This document shows, in pieces, positions 34,801 through 43,738 of a DNA stretch of 64,000 nucleotides. Source of the stretch: Membranipora membranacea (taxonomy: Eukaryota > Bryozoa > Gymnolaemata > Cheilostomatida > Membraniporidae); the NCBI GenBank assembly GCA_914767715.1, contig OU612067.1, forward strand, positions 25,084,162-25,148,161, given 5' to 3'. A program made the translations under genes and the position numbers. The notes below the pieces were generated by a model. The model did not search any database. It saw nothing but the letters and a program-made list of their open reading frames with translations, and was not told the DNA's origin. Positions within the stretch are counted from its first letter, which is position 1. Each line of letters opens with the position of its first letter.

Positions 34801-34846
34801 GATCGGAGTGTGTGTAGTCAGACTATTGCTATCTATACAATCAACA
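22825..34846 (-). CDS. Multi-module dystroglycan-like receptor, copy 1 (5' incomplete, interrupted)
   Basis: Exons seen 5' to 3': 34272-34846 (module 1, 5'-truncated), 30508-30818 continuing at 34019 (module 2, split by a transposon), 25504-25664 and 24481-25093 (module 3), 24020-24180 and 22825-23664 (module 4, transmembrane, tail). A module is a dystroglycan-type cadherin domain (YFEYTIPENTFTDIQDGNTR), then the SEA-like region around WSNNT...CP, then a Thr-rich mucin linker. This matches the dystroglycan order around its IVVEWTNNT motif. The last exon has a TM helix (IAIPLVILLILLIVVIIAVVV) and a 30-40 residue basic tail with no PPxY, so dystrophin-type WW binding is not expected. No signal peptide exon was found. 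Module 1 is cut by a tRNA-like repeat, module 2 by a TIR element, and an antisense LTR element sits 20 bp from the module 2 donor. The 3' half is intact. Confidence 0.7.
25893..26362 (+). repeat. 5' LTR
   Basis: It starts TGTGGGGAATTTC and ends GAATTTCCCGACA, so the two ends also form a short inverted repeat (GGGGAATTTC / GAATTTCCC). It is the same length as the 3' LTR and I saw no difference between them. Confidence 0.92.
26364..26380 (+). other. Primer binding site
   Basis: TGGTGTCAGAAGTGGGA begins one base after the 5' LTR. It starts with TGG, the complement of a tRNA 3' CCA end, as in Ty3/gypsy elements. The priming tRNA is not assigned. Confidence 0.7.
26455..27060 (+). repeat. Minisatellite in the retroelement leader
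   Basis: A unit of about 75-90 bp built around GCTACTAAAATAGTAGACCG and CAAAGAGGTATATCA is repeated four times from about 26720 to 27000. Diverged units carrying TAGACCAGAGAACT lie on both sides (near 26470, 26605 and 27040). Each unit includes a small inverted repeat CTACTAAAATAGTAG. It fills the untranslated leader between the primer site and Gag. Confidence 0.85.
27094..28017 (+). CDS. gag: Retrotransposon Gag
   Basis: A 307-aa structural protein that packages element RNA. The N-terminal half resembles the Ty3/gypsy-type capsid (PPKYDGSGDIEFFIQKF, a start typical of these Gags). Near the C-terminus is one CCHC zinc knuckle, CYSCGSENHMAREC (C-X2-C-X4-H-X4-C), for nucleic acid binding. The reading frame is open throughout. 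The protease ORF follows in the -1 frame with a short overlap. Confidence 0.92.
   Translation: MANRGNAARQQPADEADHLANAFQNAFRQMNGGRDHFKPPKYDGSGDIEFFIQKFTDVAQANNWNPQAAHLNIRLCLEKQAQECARGDNVEAVFVNLRARFGLTQRQARDKLSTVRKEPGQKFHSLGVEILKLVRIAYPNMGAAHQEDIAVENVRRCIENRQLLRHLMTIELNTVAEICRASDDYVQAGSNLRQRPQINVVSYSENSDFENEVDFDCNTVGMHSTHSDYQNKLKAKVTESTSSEIAKQTEILIKIMEILDRNTKAVEKLASVQNTRQRKRACYSCGSENHMARECPIENQVNSTGSQ
28071..29492 (+). CDS. Retropepsin-type protease ORF with truncated Pol
   Basis: The ORF is 473 aa from the first ATG, and the frame is open upstream into the end of Gag. LLDSGCSKSVLS holds the catalytic Asp-Ser-Gly. AILGMSFF further on fits the conserved ILG element of retropepsins. Near the C-terminus the text NLFTKYSDVF...KPIK resembles the linker that normally precedes reverse transcriptase. 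There the similarity stops and the ORF ends within about 40 residues, so RT, RNase H and integrase have been deleted cleanly rather than by scattered stops. It probably serves to mature Gag. Confidence 0.85.
   Translation: MSKLGNHQKVDKNPSAEHGNQTPLNTAESECDQASKADPSSKLGKISDQSSVSQTDEVGSICRQRSITSLVERDRIAESKILEERLCENNSGKNDKKVVSCNELCHYESDSCYYMPGKAGGKSIQYLLDSGCSKSVLSRHVYDRLPKSLRSEIEPLEKSGVMADGSKLPLIGKIKLQCSVRGEKFVEEFIVSRITHDAILGMSFFKANGCTLSFKKASLYINNKNLLCVGRLGDLLVSNIQFMRDTITPVRPEMAIHTKLCNNTRGMCGITGTKMNHKMPENVLVALKLWEPDGLNKIVVEDEIRAGTVSADFISLSKDDQLVNNKTGNIMKPQNTMGKAFNLVNIGDVLSRSENIEQQSKGIASKLGDHYDSIVSNHMKELCSTTTQGMKSADRKGAIVNLFTKYSDVFCQGDSLICPTKSVNHSIPALLDTKPIKHLIELTGKPDDTGQSVSIGDDKTTNNIITALDTGIG
29493..30015 (+). 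other. Retroelement 3' internal region, no gene
   Basis: There is a short residual ORF (29636-29920) of no recognised family. No reverse transcriptase motif was seen. A weak purine stretch (GTGGGAGAG) just before the 3' LTR may serve as the polypurine tract. Confidence 0.5.
30016..30485 (+). repeat. 3' LTR
   Basis: It is equal in length and apparently in sequence to the 5' LTR, which suggests a young insertion. Its right end is 20 bp from the splice donor of the dystroglycan-like module 2 exon. Confidence 0.92.
32948..33140 (-). pseudogene. Terminal-exon-like ORF inside TIR element
   Basis: After an acceptor CCCTTTTCAG at 33141 a 60-65 codon frame runs to a TAA at 32948-32950, containing KLAYGPVVYHNIVGNK and NYEIRVCN. 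A second exon-like piece at 33297-33433 (GGMLMMMQHPHSLAGYYR, donor GG|GTATGT) lies upstream, but its phase-0 donor does not match the phase this exon needs. Joining them gives a stop after two codons. They look like exons of a captured or decayed gene. The family is not recognised. Confidence 0.4.
33297..33433 (-). pseudogene. Internal-exon-like ORF inside TIR element
   Basis: It runs from acceptor GTTACAG to donor TCTGG|GTATGT with an open frame containing GYYRILSIYDPIGPRANG. In block 2 the matching sequence has lost 5 bp near 62548, which breaks the frame. It pairs in position, but not in phase, with the exon-like ORF at 32948-33140. Confidence 0.4.
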
Positions 34847-34852
34847 ATGAAA

Positions 34853-34937
34853 GCTCCCACAGTGGGACTCGAACCCACAACTCCTGCGGCCTCGGCAGTG
34901 AATAGCAAGCGCGCTAACCGATTGCGCCATCTCACCA
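34853..34937 (-). mobile_element. tRNA-derived SINE-like fragment
   Basis: On the minus strand it has a pol III A box (TGGCGCAATCGGTTAGCGCG) and B box (GGTTCGAGTCC) with a paired T stem (GTGGG/CCCAC). The 5' and 3' ends do not form an acceptor stem and the anticodon arm is poor, so this is not a working tRNA. It sits exactly where module 1 of the dystroglycan-like gene loses similarity. Confidence 0.6.
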
Positions 34938-35621
34938 CCCCCAAATAGGAATGGGGTTTGTGCTGCCACTGGTGTGATGTAGAGTCATCCCAAAGTTGAC
35001 ACATTATATCAGCAGCAAGAAGTAAGGTATTAAAGCAAACTTTAGCAGTGTCCATATATCCCATTTTTAAAATTGTCTCAGTATTATGTTCATAAATAGG
35101 AATCAGCCGAGTCATGTCATGCGGCCACGGTTTTTGGATTCTTTTAGTTCTAGAATCAGCCAGCTGCTCAAGAAGGCAATATCTTGAAATTACACTGCAT
35201 GTGGTGTCTTGGTGTGATCTGCTCGACGCAGGGCCACGCTAGCCATATAATCATTCTTAGCACCCTACTACTAATCTTCCCAAAAACAGGAAAGCACCCT
35301 TTGTAAACTGTAGAATCAAAACTGCCCACGATTTCAAATATGATAGTTTTTCGGTTTTATTAAGAGTTGAACGAGTGTAAAAAAGACTTTCAAAATAATA
35401 ACAAAAATTAAAATATCTATAGGAATAGGATACTTTTGGGGTAAAAATGATAAAGCACAAATAATCAGATTTGAGAAATATTGCATTTGGATAATTAATT
35501 TTCCACTAAATAATGTTTATGAATCACACCTCTGAAGTGACAATATTTCATCCTCTCAGAGATTTAATATCTAATATGGCACATCAACTTATCACTCTTA
35601 TTCAAGCTATAAATACTACGA
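34938..35621. other. Spacer between dystroglycan-like gene and receptor gene B
   Basis: No gene was recognised. The expected upstream exons of the dystroglycan-like receptor (cadherin half-exon, signal peptide) were not found here. Confidence 0.45.
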
Positions 35622-38600
35622 TCACGGTTCTCCCGTACCATACAGCTCATTATCTTCCATCGGGACGATGCTGACTCCGGCAGCTGCTGCCTGTGAGGGT
35701 CTCTTCTTCTTTGTCTCACTCCTTATGTCACTGTATACGTTAGTGATGTCATTTTCTTGAGCCCTGAAATTGATTTATTTTGAGAGTTATCTTCTCAATG
35801 TCCCAGTGGAAGCAACTTTTGAACGTAGAAGTGAAACCTTGCACAAACAAATCGGACCATTTAGATACATTTCAGCCATAAATGCAAATGCTGTCATTGA
35901 TCGACAAAGTAGATATTAAAATATATTAGTATATGGTATTTGGCCGTATATACAGTTTGAAATCTCATCTCCATCAACGGAGGAGGGGGACAACTAGATT
36001 GTCACTTACTTGTAAGCCACCCTTTCAGAATAAAAAGCCAAACACAACCAAAAATCTGCCCCATTCTTTTTTTTGTGGGCAATTACTGTAGATCCCACTT
36101 ACTGTCGGTTGATTGTTTCTCTGTTAGAGTAAAGTGTATCTGCCTCTGGCTGGTCATCCACTGTCACTTTCTGACGCGGTATACGGGGCGAGTCATATAC
36201 AGCAGCGCTGTTGTTTGGTGAAACTATGGCTATATTTGGTCTACTGGTAATCACCTCCATATCAACACTGGCATAATTATTTTCAGCATTTGCTACAATA
36301 AATTTCTGTTCAATACGAATGTGGTCATCAACATTTTGGAGTAGGAATTTACCAAATATTTATACTTGATCTTAAATTTAATGCGGCGCCAGAAAACTGT
36401 CATGCTGAATCCTTATCATCTCATGTAACAAAACAAAATCCTCAGATCTTTCGATGCACTTACCATTAATATGCTTTCTCTCGTTCTCCATCGGTAGACT
36501 TGACATCGGGATTGGAGAACTTTCGCTTTGATGAACGGACTGTTCAGTATTTTCATGATCACTGTTAACAAGTAAACATGACATCATTTTTTGGATTGAA
36601 AATAATATTAAATGAACTCTCTTTTTTCATCAACTTATCCTACAGAACACATAGCTTCCTAAGGGGCCTAAGAACTCAGGCTCAAATATTGGGGACTCAG
36701 GACTCAGATATAAGCACCATGTTATTCTAATAATGTCTGGAATAACGAAGTTACCTTTTTCTTTGATTTCTGCGACTGACAAGTATGGATAATAATACAA
36801 TAATGACAATGAGAAGTAATGCTCCACCTCCAGCGCTGCCGATTATCAGGTACAATGTGTTCCCTGATAACATATTCCCTGTTGATTTACCAGTCCGTGT
36901 TTCCGTGTAGAGTGTCATCAATCCTTGGTTTGTAGAACCTGCATAAGAAATTAAATCTGCGTTTAACCTTGAGAAGCAGCACACTTCAGCCAGGTGTGGG
37001 AGTATGTTCCATAAAAATTGTTGATTTTTGCAGAACCTAATGACTAATGTTGACATATCATTCCCAGTTCACACAGCCCATGTTCTTCAAATGAAAGTTG
37101 AATATTATAGGTGCCATGTCACAAGAGTTGGTATCAAAGATATTTGACTGAAATTGAAAAATTATTTGCATTGCTGACAGTAGCCATACCAATAAAATTG
37201 AGTTTTGTTGCACTATACTCCTGTCATGATTCAAGCATTAATATACGAGTGATTTTGATCATTTCTCTCGGTAACAAATCAACAATACCATATTTAGTTG
37301 AGCCAATAACAGGTCCTGGTTGAGTGGATTGCTGAGTCTCTGTTGTCTGACTTGGTGCACTGCAGTTTGGTCGATCGGTCGACCAGATGCTGTTGTTACA
37401 TGATACTACTTTTGTTTCCCCATTGAAACATGCTATGCTAAATCCAGTATTAGAATCTCCATTTCGAGTGATTGTGGCATACGGAATATCGGAGCAGATG
37501 TGGACTGCAATAAAAATTACACTGGCATCAGATTAAATAGGAATATCAGTATTCAATCTGGGAACGACATGAGGGCCTTAGATTTTCTGCTTTAAAAGAG
37601 AATCACAGCAGTTAATGTCTTCTTTATCAAACATTGCTACAGTATAGTTTTATCTAACAGAATTTCACTCCAGTCAACCTTTTTGTTTATCTTAGGAGAA
37701 AGAACAAACACTTATACATAGATTTTTTTTGGCCACTGGACATCATGTGACTGCTCTGAATTGTCTAGTGGTATACTATGCTCAGAAGGAACCTGGCACA
37801 CTCTGGATTGTGGTAAGACAAATCAAGAAGATAAACTAAGAGCTTATCTTGTACTGGCCACTTATAGAAATGATCGTTTGTCAGAAGTATCAGACAAAGT
37901 GTTTATCACCTACAGTTAACGTGTCAAAGCCTATGGCACAACTTTTCTAGTACACACATTCCAAAAGAATTGAATCATGCAAGTTTGACACAGTTTCATG
38001 GTTGGTTTTGGTGTTCTGTTTTTTTAAATTTTAGGTGATCAGATCTGAGTCTTTATGATTCAACTGGTAACATTCAATATCATTGGATGTGAAAGTTTAC
38101 ATCAATATAATCAGGAAACGAAGAAACCAAAACAAACCATACAAAATCTCAACTCTTCAATTTTTCACTTACGTTTGTACTTGATAAGGAATCCAGCAAA
38201 CTTCTCATCTTCACTTTGTTTTTTCAGAGTGAACTGGATTGTATCTTCGTGTGATTTGATATCAAAAGTAGTTGTGGATGGTATTGATCCCCCTCCGCCA
38301 CAGCCATAAAGTCCGATGTGTCCATTAACGATGGAGAATTGATCTAAATTACCATTTCCCTTATTTTCTTCCAACGCACAATCCCCTTTTACAGTCCCAA
38401 TATTGAAGAAGATGTACTCAATTTCTATTTTTGTTGTTTGTGTAGGTACTGACAGCTTCAATAGATTATTTGCGTCCTTTGGATAATTGAAATTTGTGGC
38501 AAAATTGAATGTGTCGTGGCTCGCTATAAATCCAGAGGGATTCCTATCTGTGATATTCACAAGAGTTCCCTCAGAACTGTTTGGGGAAAGAGAATAGATA

Positions 38601-41305
38601 CTTTCCTCGACTACAATTATAAAAAAACATTAAGAACTTTGTTAATCTATGAGAAAGGTATCAAGTATCAATACAGGCTAAAAAAAAGAAGACAGGTCTG
38701 AAGCATCCAGATTTAATCTCCGAATTGAATCAAAGCTCCCGACCACTCAGATTTTAGCCCGAGTTACTCAGGTTTTTGGGTTCAACTCAGGGATTTTAGA
38801 ATTTTAGCTAAAAACTCAGATTTTGCCTCATATTCTTCAAAATTGGGGAATTCCTCTTAGTGTGGCGTAGTGTATCAATGAGTTAGTTGGTTGTATGTTT
38901 ATAAAGAAACAATTTTTGTTGTGATATATGAAATACATTAACCAAGATGAATTTTACAGTGATTCTATATCAATGATCTGGTAACAACTCTAAAAAACCA
39001 GTATCATTCATATGCGGAGGCCTAAGTTGCTCTCTAGGCTTTGGCGGCCGGGCCCATTGAGGAGGCTAACAGAGCCCTAAAACTCTAAACTGTTTGTGCA
39101 CAGGGCGTTTCACGCCTTTGAAATGCCAAGTGCAACAAGGTATCGGCAAAACTCAGGTATTGGATCCTCCCGGGTTGAGAGCCCTGATTTAATAAGAGGC
39201 ATCACACGATAATATGGTACATGAGAAAAATTTTGGGTAGCTGCCTAAATAGTTAATAATATGCTAAGTGGACCTTCTAACTTGAATGATCGGAAAGAAG
39301 TTCTGATCTAGTATAAAGTATTTCGAAAAAGATTGAAAATTAAATGCTTTCATCCCTCATAATTTGATTTGTAAGACAGCTACGAAATGTATTTATCATA
39401 TCCCTCAGGTTTGGCTTCTGAAATCATCCATATTGATCTTCAGTACATAGGATCACAAGATAGATCTGCATGTGAAAAAACCCTGAGGTGGTTCTGAGTC
39501 CCTAAGTTATTGGCTTCGTGTAGATTGAACAGATTGGCCTCTGTGTAGCTGCCAAGAAATATGGCAAAGCTAACAACCTATTGATGCTTTGTGATTATTA
39601 CACTAAGCAGGTTTGGCAATCTTGATTACTACATTGTCATCTGAACACTTGATAAAACTCGGCAAGATAACACAAAATAAATTGTGAGGAAAACATTGAC
39701 TATGTGATAAGCATTTTGAACTGAAATACAGTAAATTAAAATAGCTAGGCTTTGAGAGTCTGTACTTACTGCTATAGTAAAGTTGGAATGCACCATACAG
39801 TGAATCTGATTGTTTGACTGCTATAGTGATCTGCTGAATTCCAGTAATAATCGCATCTATAGTACGCAATTTACTGTCTGTAGGAACCATACCTGACAAG
39901 TCTCCCTTTTTGGTAGGGAGGCTCCCAGTTTTTAGAGTCTTTTCCCACCCCCTCCCTATCTCCCTTTTTCCTCCCTTTTTTCAGCTTCCTTTACCCAGAA
40001 TACTTTTTAAGCTTCTTTTTGCTAGGGAAACTATGTTTTTCTTACCTCAGCAGTGCATATATCTATGTAATTGCTTATTAACATTACTGCTTGGATGTAA
40101 AATCAGGTAAAATGACGCAATTCAGGATATGAAAGCTCAAGTTTTGGCCTAGAAATATGACAAACGAGGGCTGAATTGCGCCGGCACTGCGGGACGCAGA
40201 GCCGTATTCCGGGTATGAAGTTTGTCCGCGAGACCTCCTGATTTTTGGGTCTACCTACTTGTCATGTATGGTAGGAACATCCTTGTTGAAATAAACATTA
40301 ACACAGCCAATTCTAGCTGCTATGGGTGATGTTGAATCGCCATTGTATATTAGAAAAGGAAATTCATCACAACCATCGGTTGATGACGGAGTGGCAGGCT
40401 GATACACTAAGTTCAACCAGAATCTATTTGGTAGAGAACTTATTACAATTTTCGTGTTTCCTTCTGTTTTAGTGAAACCTTCGGAGTAGCCCGGGCTAAG
40501 AATTATTCCTAAAGAGCTGGTTGGAGAGTAATCAATATACAAAGTGTCCTCTTCTTTCATAGTTAGATTGCCTATGAATGAAGAATAATATAAGTCTCAA
40601 ACCATAACAGACCACGCACCAAGTTCTCCAACCTTGCTTGGGTTTTATACCAGCCAATTTTAATCTTCTACAAACCACATTTTTATGGGAATGTGGTGGT
40701 TGATGATAGAATGCTGTTAGTGCTACCATATACCCGGTCAAACTAAGTGCTGATGCAACAGATTTAAGACGCATATTAAAGTAAATTATAATGTGCTTAG
40801 GAGTTTAAAACGATCAAAAATCAAAGCAAATGAAAAACTTTGTTGTTCTGACCAATATGTCATCATAAGAGCAGCTCCTCCAGATGTAGCCTGTCTTGGC
40901 AATTGGTTGTCGAGACAGCTAACTCCAGATTCAGACAAAACTTAAGAAAATTAGCTATGGATGATAATCTTTATTCAGGGGGGTCTTTCAATAAGAAACA
41001 GCCAAAATCACAATTTGATCGCTCACTCCCTGAGTGAGTGATACCTGATAGGCTCTCGCTTTCAGATCGCTCACTCACTTGATGGAACTATATACATTCT
41101 GAGTGAACGATTTGAGAGCGATTTTGTCTAATTGAAACACCAAGTGCGTGATAATTTTGGAGCGATGTGATAGTGATAACTTGCTTTAGTAAAGGATCTT
41201 TCTAATTGAAAGCCCCCCCTGGATAACCTAGAAACTCAAATAAAAGCACTTACCGTTGACCGGGTAGAAAATAGCAACAGCTACTAGGAGCAACCTCATC
41301 ATCAT
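35622..41305 (-). CDS. CUB-CUB-Sushi transmembrane receptor, gene B (MITE in exon 2)
   Basis: Paralogue of gene A with the same eight-exon plan: 41254-41305, 39770-40571, 38173-38610, 37289-37504, 36755-36938, 36464-36561, 36103-36292 and 35622-35763. Leaving out the inserted element and one target repeat gives 1731 nt, 576 aa. It has a signal peptide (MMMRLLLVAVAIFYP), two CUB-like domains, a Cys-rich Sushi-like exon, a Gly-rich TM helix (LIIGSAGGGALLLIVIIVLL) and a tail with all five tyrosines of gene A (NYASV, VYDSP, LYSNR, VYSDI, LYGTG). Exon sequences resemble gene A while introns do not, so the pair is older than the tandem block. A 383-bp MITE interrupts exon 2. Read-through meets a stop seven codons past VPT, so the gene is broken unless the insert is spliced out. 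Confidence 0.8.
39888..40270. mobile_element. hAT-like MITE inside coding exon 2 of gene B
   Basis: The ends are CATACCTGACAAGT and, reverse-complemented, CATACATGACAAGT. They are flanked by exact 8-bp target duplications GTAGGAAC (39880-39887 and 40271-40278). Removing the element plus one copy restores the CUB reading frame (DVPTDSKLRTIDAIIT), which aligns with gene A (EVPAGKWRTSDAIIT). Same family as the element at 7092-7527. The 8-bp duplication is the hAT signature. Confidence 0.88.
40976..41221. mobile_element. MITE with CAGGGGGG...CTTTCAAT ends in intron 1 of gene B
   Basis: The left end CAGGGGGGGTCTTTCAAT and the reverse complement of the right end (CAGGGGGGGCTTTCAATT) match over about 20 bases. 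The interior holds an inverted repeat around TCGCTCACTCCCTGAGTGAG. CAGGGG termini are common in hAT-type elements, but I could not find a matching target duplication. Confidence 0.6.
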
Positions 41306-43738
41306 GCTGGTTTCTCTTTTCCTTACCTCAACCTTCTTGACTGTCTAAAATCCATACATTTGATAACCAATGTGTTGTATTTGAGTATAACGGCTTTTAA
41401 GAAAGATAAATCAAATTATCTGTTTAATCATCATCTCTGTTGCCTTCCGTGTATTGATGCACTAGGAAGGGTAGCAAGGTGTGACCCTTTGTTCTCAATC
41501 TTGTTTTTGATACGTAAAGTAAACGACACAAGTAGCAATTGTGAATCTCTGCGATCTGATTAATAATAATAAAATGCTAATGAGAAAACAACTTCTAATT
41601 TCTCACATCGTGAATAAAAACTAAGCCTAGAACAAGTTTGCTCCTACTGTGGTGGAGGAGGGATATTGCAAAGGTCGGGTATGAAGGCGCAGCAATACCA
41701 GAATTTTGCAATATCCTTCCGCCACTACAGAGAGAACAAACTTGTTCTAAGCTATGGTGAAAAAAATCTGCTTTTCATGCTCCCTTGTATTGGAGGTATA
41801 TCAAGTTATGCATCGTGGGGCCTCATAAATCTTCTCGTACTGTTTGATGCAACGGAGAAATTTTGAAATGGTTTTATACAGAAGCAGGTCCATAAAGATG
41901 ATAATTTACACCCTTTAAAGACTTATAATAGAAACACTCCATTATATGAGTGGAATGTAGCCTTGCATACTCATGTGTATTCAAATTGATGCATCTCAGT
42001 AAAAAATAAAACTTTGGCTCACTCACCATGAACTGAGTTGAGAACAGCTGCAACTTTGAACACAATACTGCAATGTAGCTATAGTTGTGCTGTCAGGTTT
42101 ATTCTCCAAAGAAGCAGCAGGCTCATGCGAAACAGATAAGGTGTGCATGGAGACTGTAAGAGTAAGCGCTGAATAATAAACACAGCTACTATGTTCCGCG
42201 GCTCGGCTAGATAGCATCTGCTTCCCTGTAGCTTACGAGTTTCTGGCTCAGTATTAAATGCAATTTTAGCAAAACACTGAGTGATGAAGAAAAGGCTTTT
42301 GAGACTTTATTTGCTGTTATGAAAATGAATAGCTCAGCAAATAACTTAGTGAATTGATGTGAAGTGAACCGAACATGTCTGAATAGCTTATGTGATTGAA
42401 TGTATTGCGCAGCACTGTGATTTGATCGAGTGAAGCCTCATGAGCAAAAAGGGCTAAAAGGAAGTTACAAATTGCTGCTTGTTTCAATCCGTCAACAACC
42501 TCTCTAACATATATTACATATGACATGCTGTAGCCTACAGACCTAATACCATGTGTCAAGGGTGTGTTAACAGGTCCTGAAGTCCCCGCCCCCCCCCCCC
42601 CCCCCCCCGAGGACGGACGGCATTTTAATCTACTTCAAGTTTCTACAGAGACCTATCAGACGGACATCAATCAAATATCCGATTTGTTGACTTGTAGGGT
42701 TAAAAATTATGTTCTCTGACACCACTTACTGTCAACTCTATAAAATACCCTGTAGCAGGGCCGTTGTTAGTTATCCACTGTCACTCTTTGCACAGGAATG
42801 CCGGAGTTGCCTTGCACGTGCCCACTCAATGTTTGCCGGTGCTTCTTAGGCTAGGCCTTTGTATGATCAGGGAGCTATGTCTCAAACTCCCTGGTTTGAT
42901 AATCATATCGCGGACTTTATCTTAAAATTTGCCATCTCCGATAACTAGGATGAAATGATGCAGTTTTCAATTGTGGGAATGTGAAATGCAGCATTGGCCT
43001 GTAAGAATAAGAGAGAGTAGGATGAAATGAAAGACCTGTTCCCCTTGAGCGATAAACATTCATAAAAGAGACCTGACTGGACATCAATCACAAGTACCAC
43101 CAGCGGTTAAAAACTCCTCGCTAAAGTGTTGGTCAATTATTATTATACATAATAAAGAGTTGATGAGAGTTGGTTAAAGTTATATAGTTTATAGCATTTT
43201 TGAAAACTAGAATTTTTTCGTTGCCATGAACTTAAAATCAGAGGCAAAAATAAGAATCAAAGCAAGCATCAAACTAGAGTCCATATAATATAAGATATAA
43301 TATGTCCGCACTAAGACCTACAATCCAAAGGTAAAATTAAACAATGAGTATTTCCTTAGTCTAAAATAGTTTCAAATGCAACAGACAAATAAAATCATTC
43401 ATTAATATCAACACGATACAGTCAACTCAACAAATCCAGAGAAATAAAACAAATGCATTATATATTTTAATAAAATTGGTATTTTATAATATCTTATCTC
43501 TATAATGAGGATGGGATGTAATTCTGTGCATAGAAAATTACAGTTATTTTATAATCAAATTAGGAAGGAAGAAAATTCCAAACACAATATCACATAATGC
43601 ATGATACTCAACAGGCCCCATTGACTTCGCAGTCATCAGCGCATCACATTCCAAGGTCAATATAAAAATAATAGAATATCAAAAGATTGTCAAAAATGTA
43701 TCAAGAACTCCCGGAAATAACTAATTGTCTACCAATGT
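41306..43738. other. Intergenic between receptor gene B and plectin-repeat copy 2
   Basis: No gene was recognised. Similarity to 7.75-8.5 kb is patchy up to about 42.2 kb, then close to identical to 8.5-10.0 kb. A 20-base C run occurs at 42589-42608. Confidence 0.5.
42589..42608. repeat. Poly-C tract
   Basis: A run of 20 C, present only in block 2; block 1 reads GTCCCCGAGG here. This is the mirror situation of the block-1-only run at 14401. Confidence 0.9.

Noticed and set aside
34853-34937. A functional tRNA gene
   Set aside because: A and B boxes and T arm are present, but no acceptor stem can form and the anticodon arm is poor, so a SINE-like remnant is more likely.
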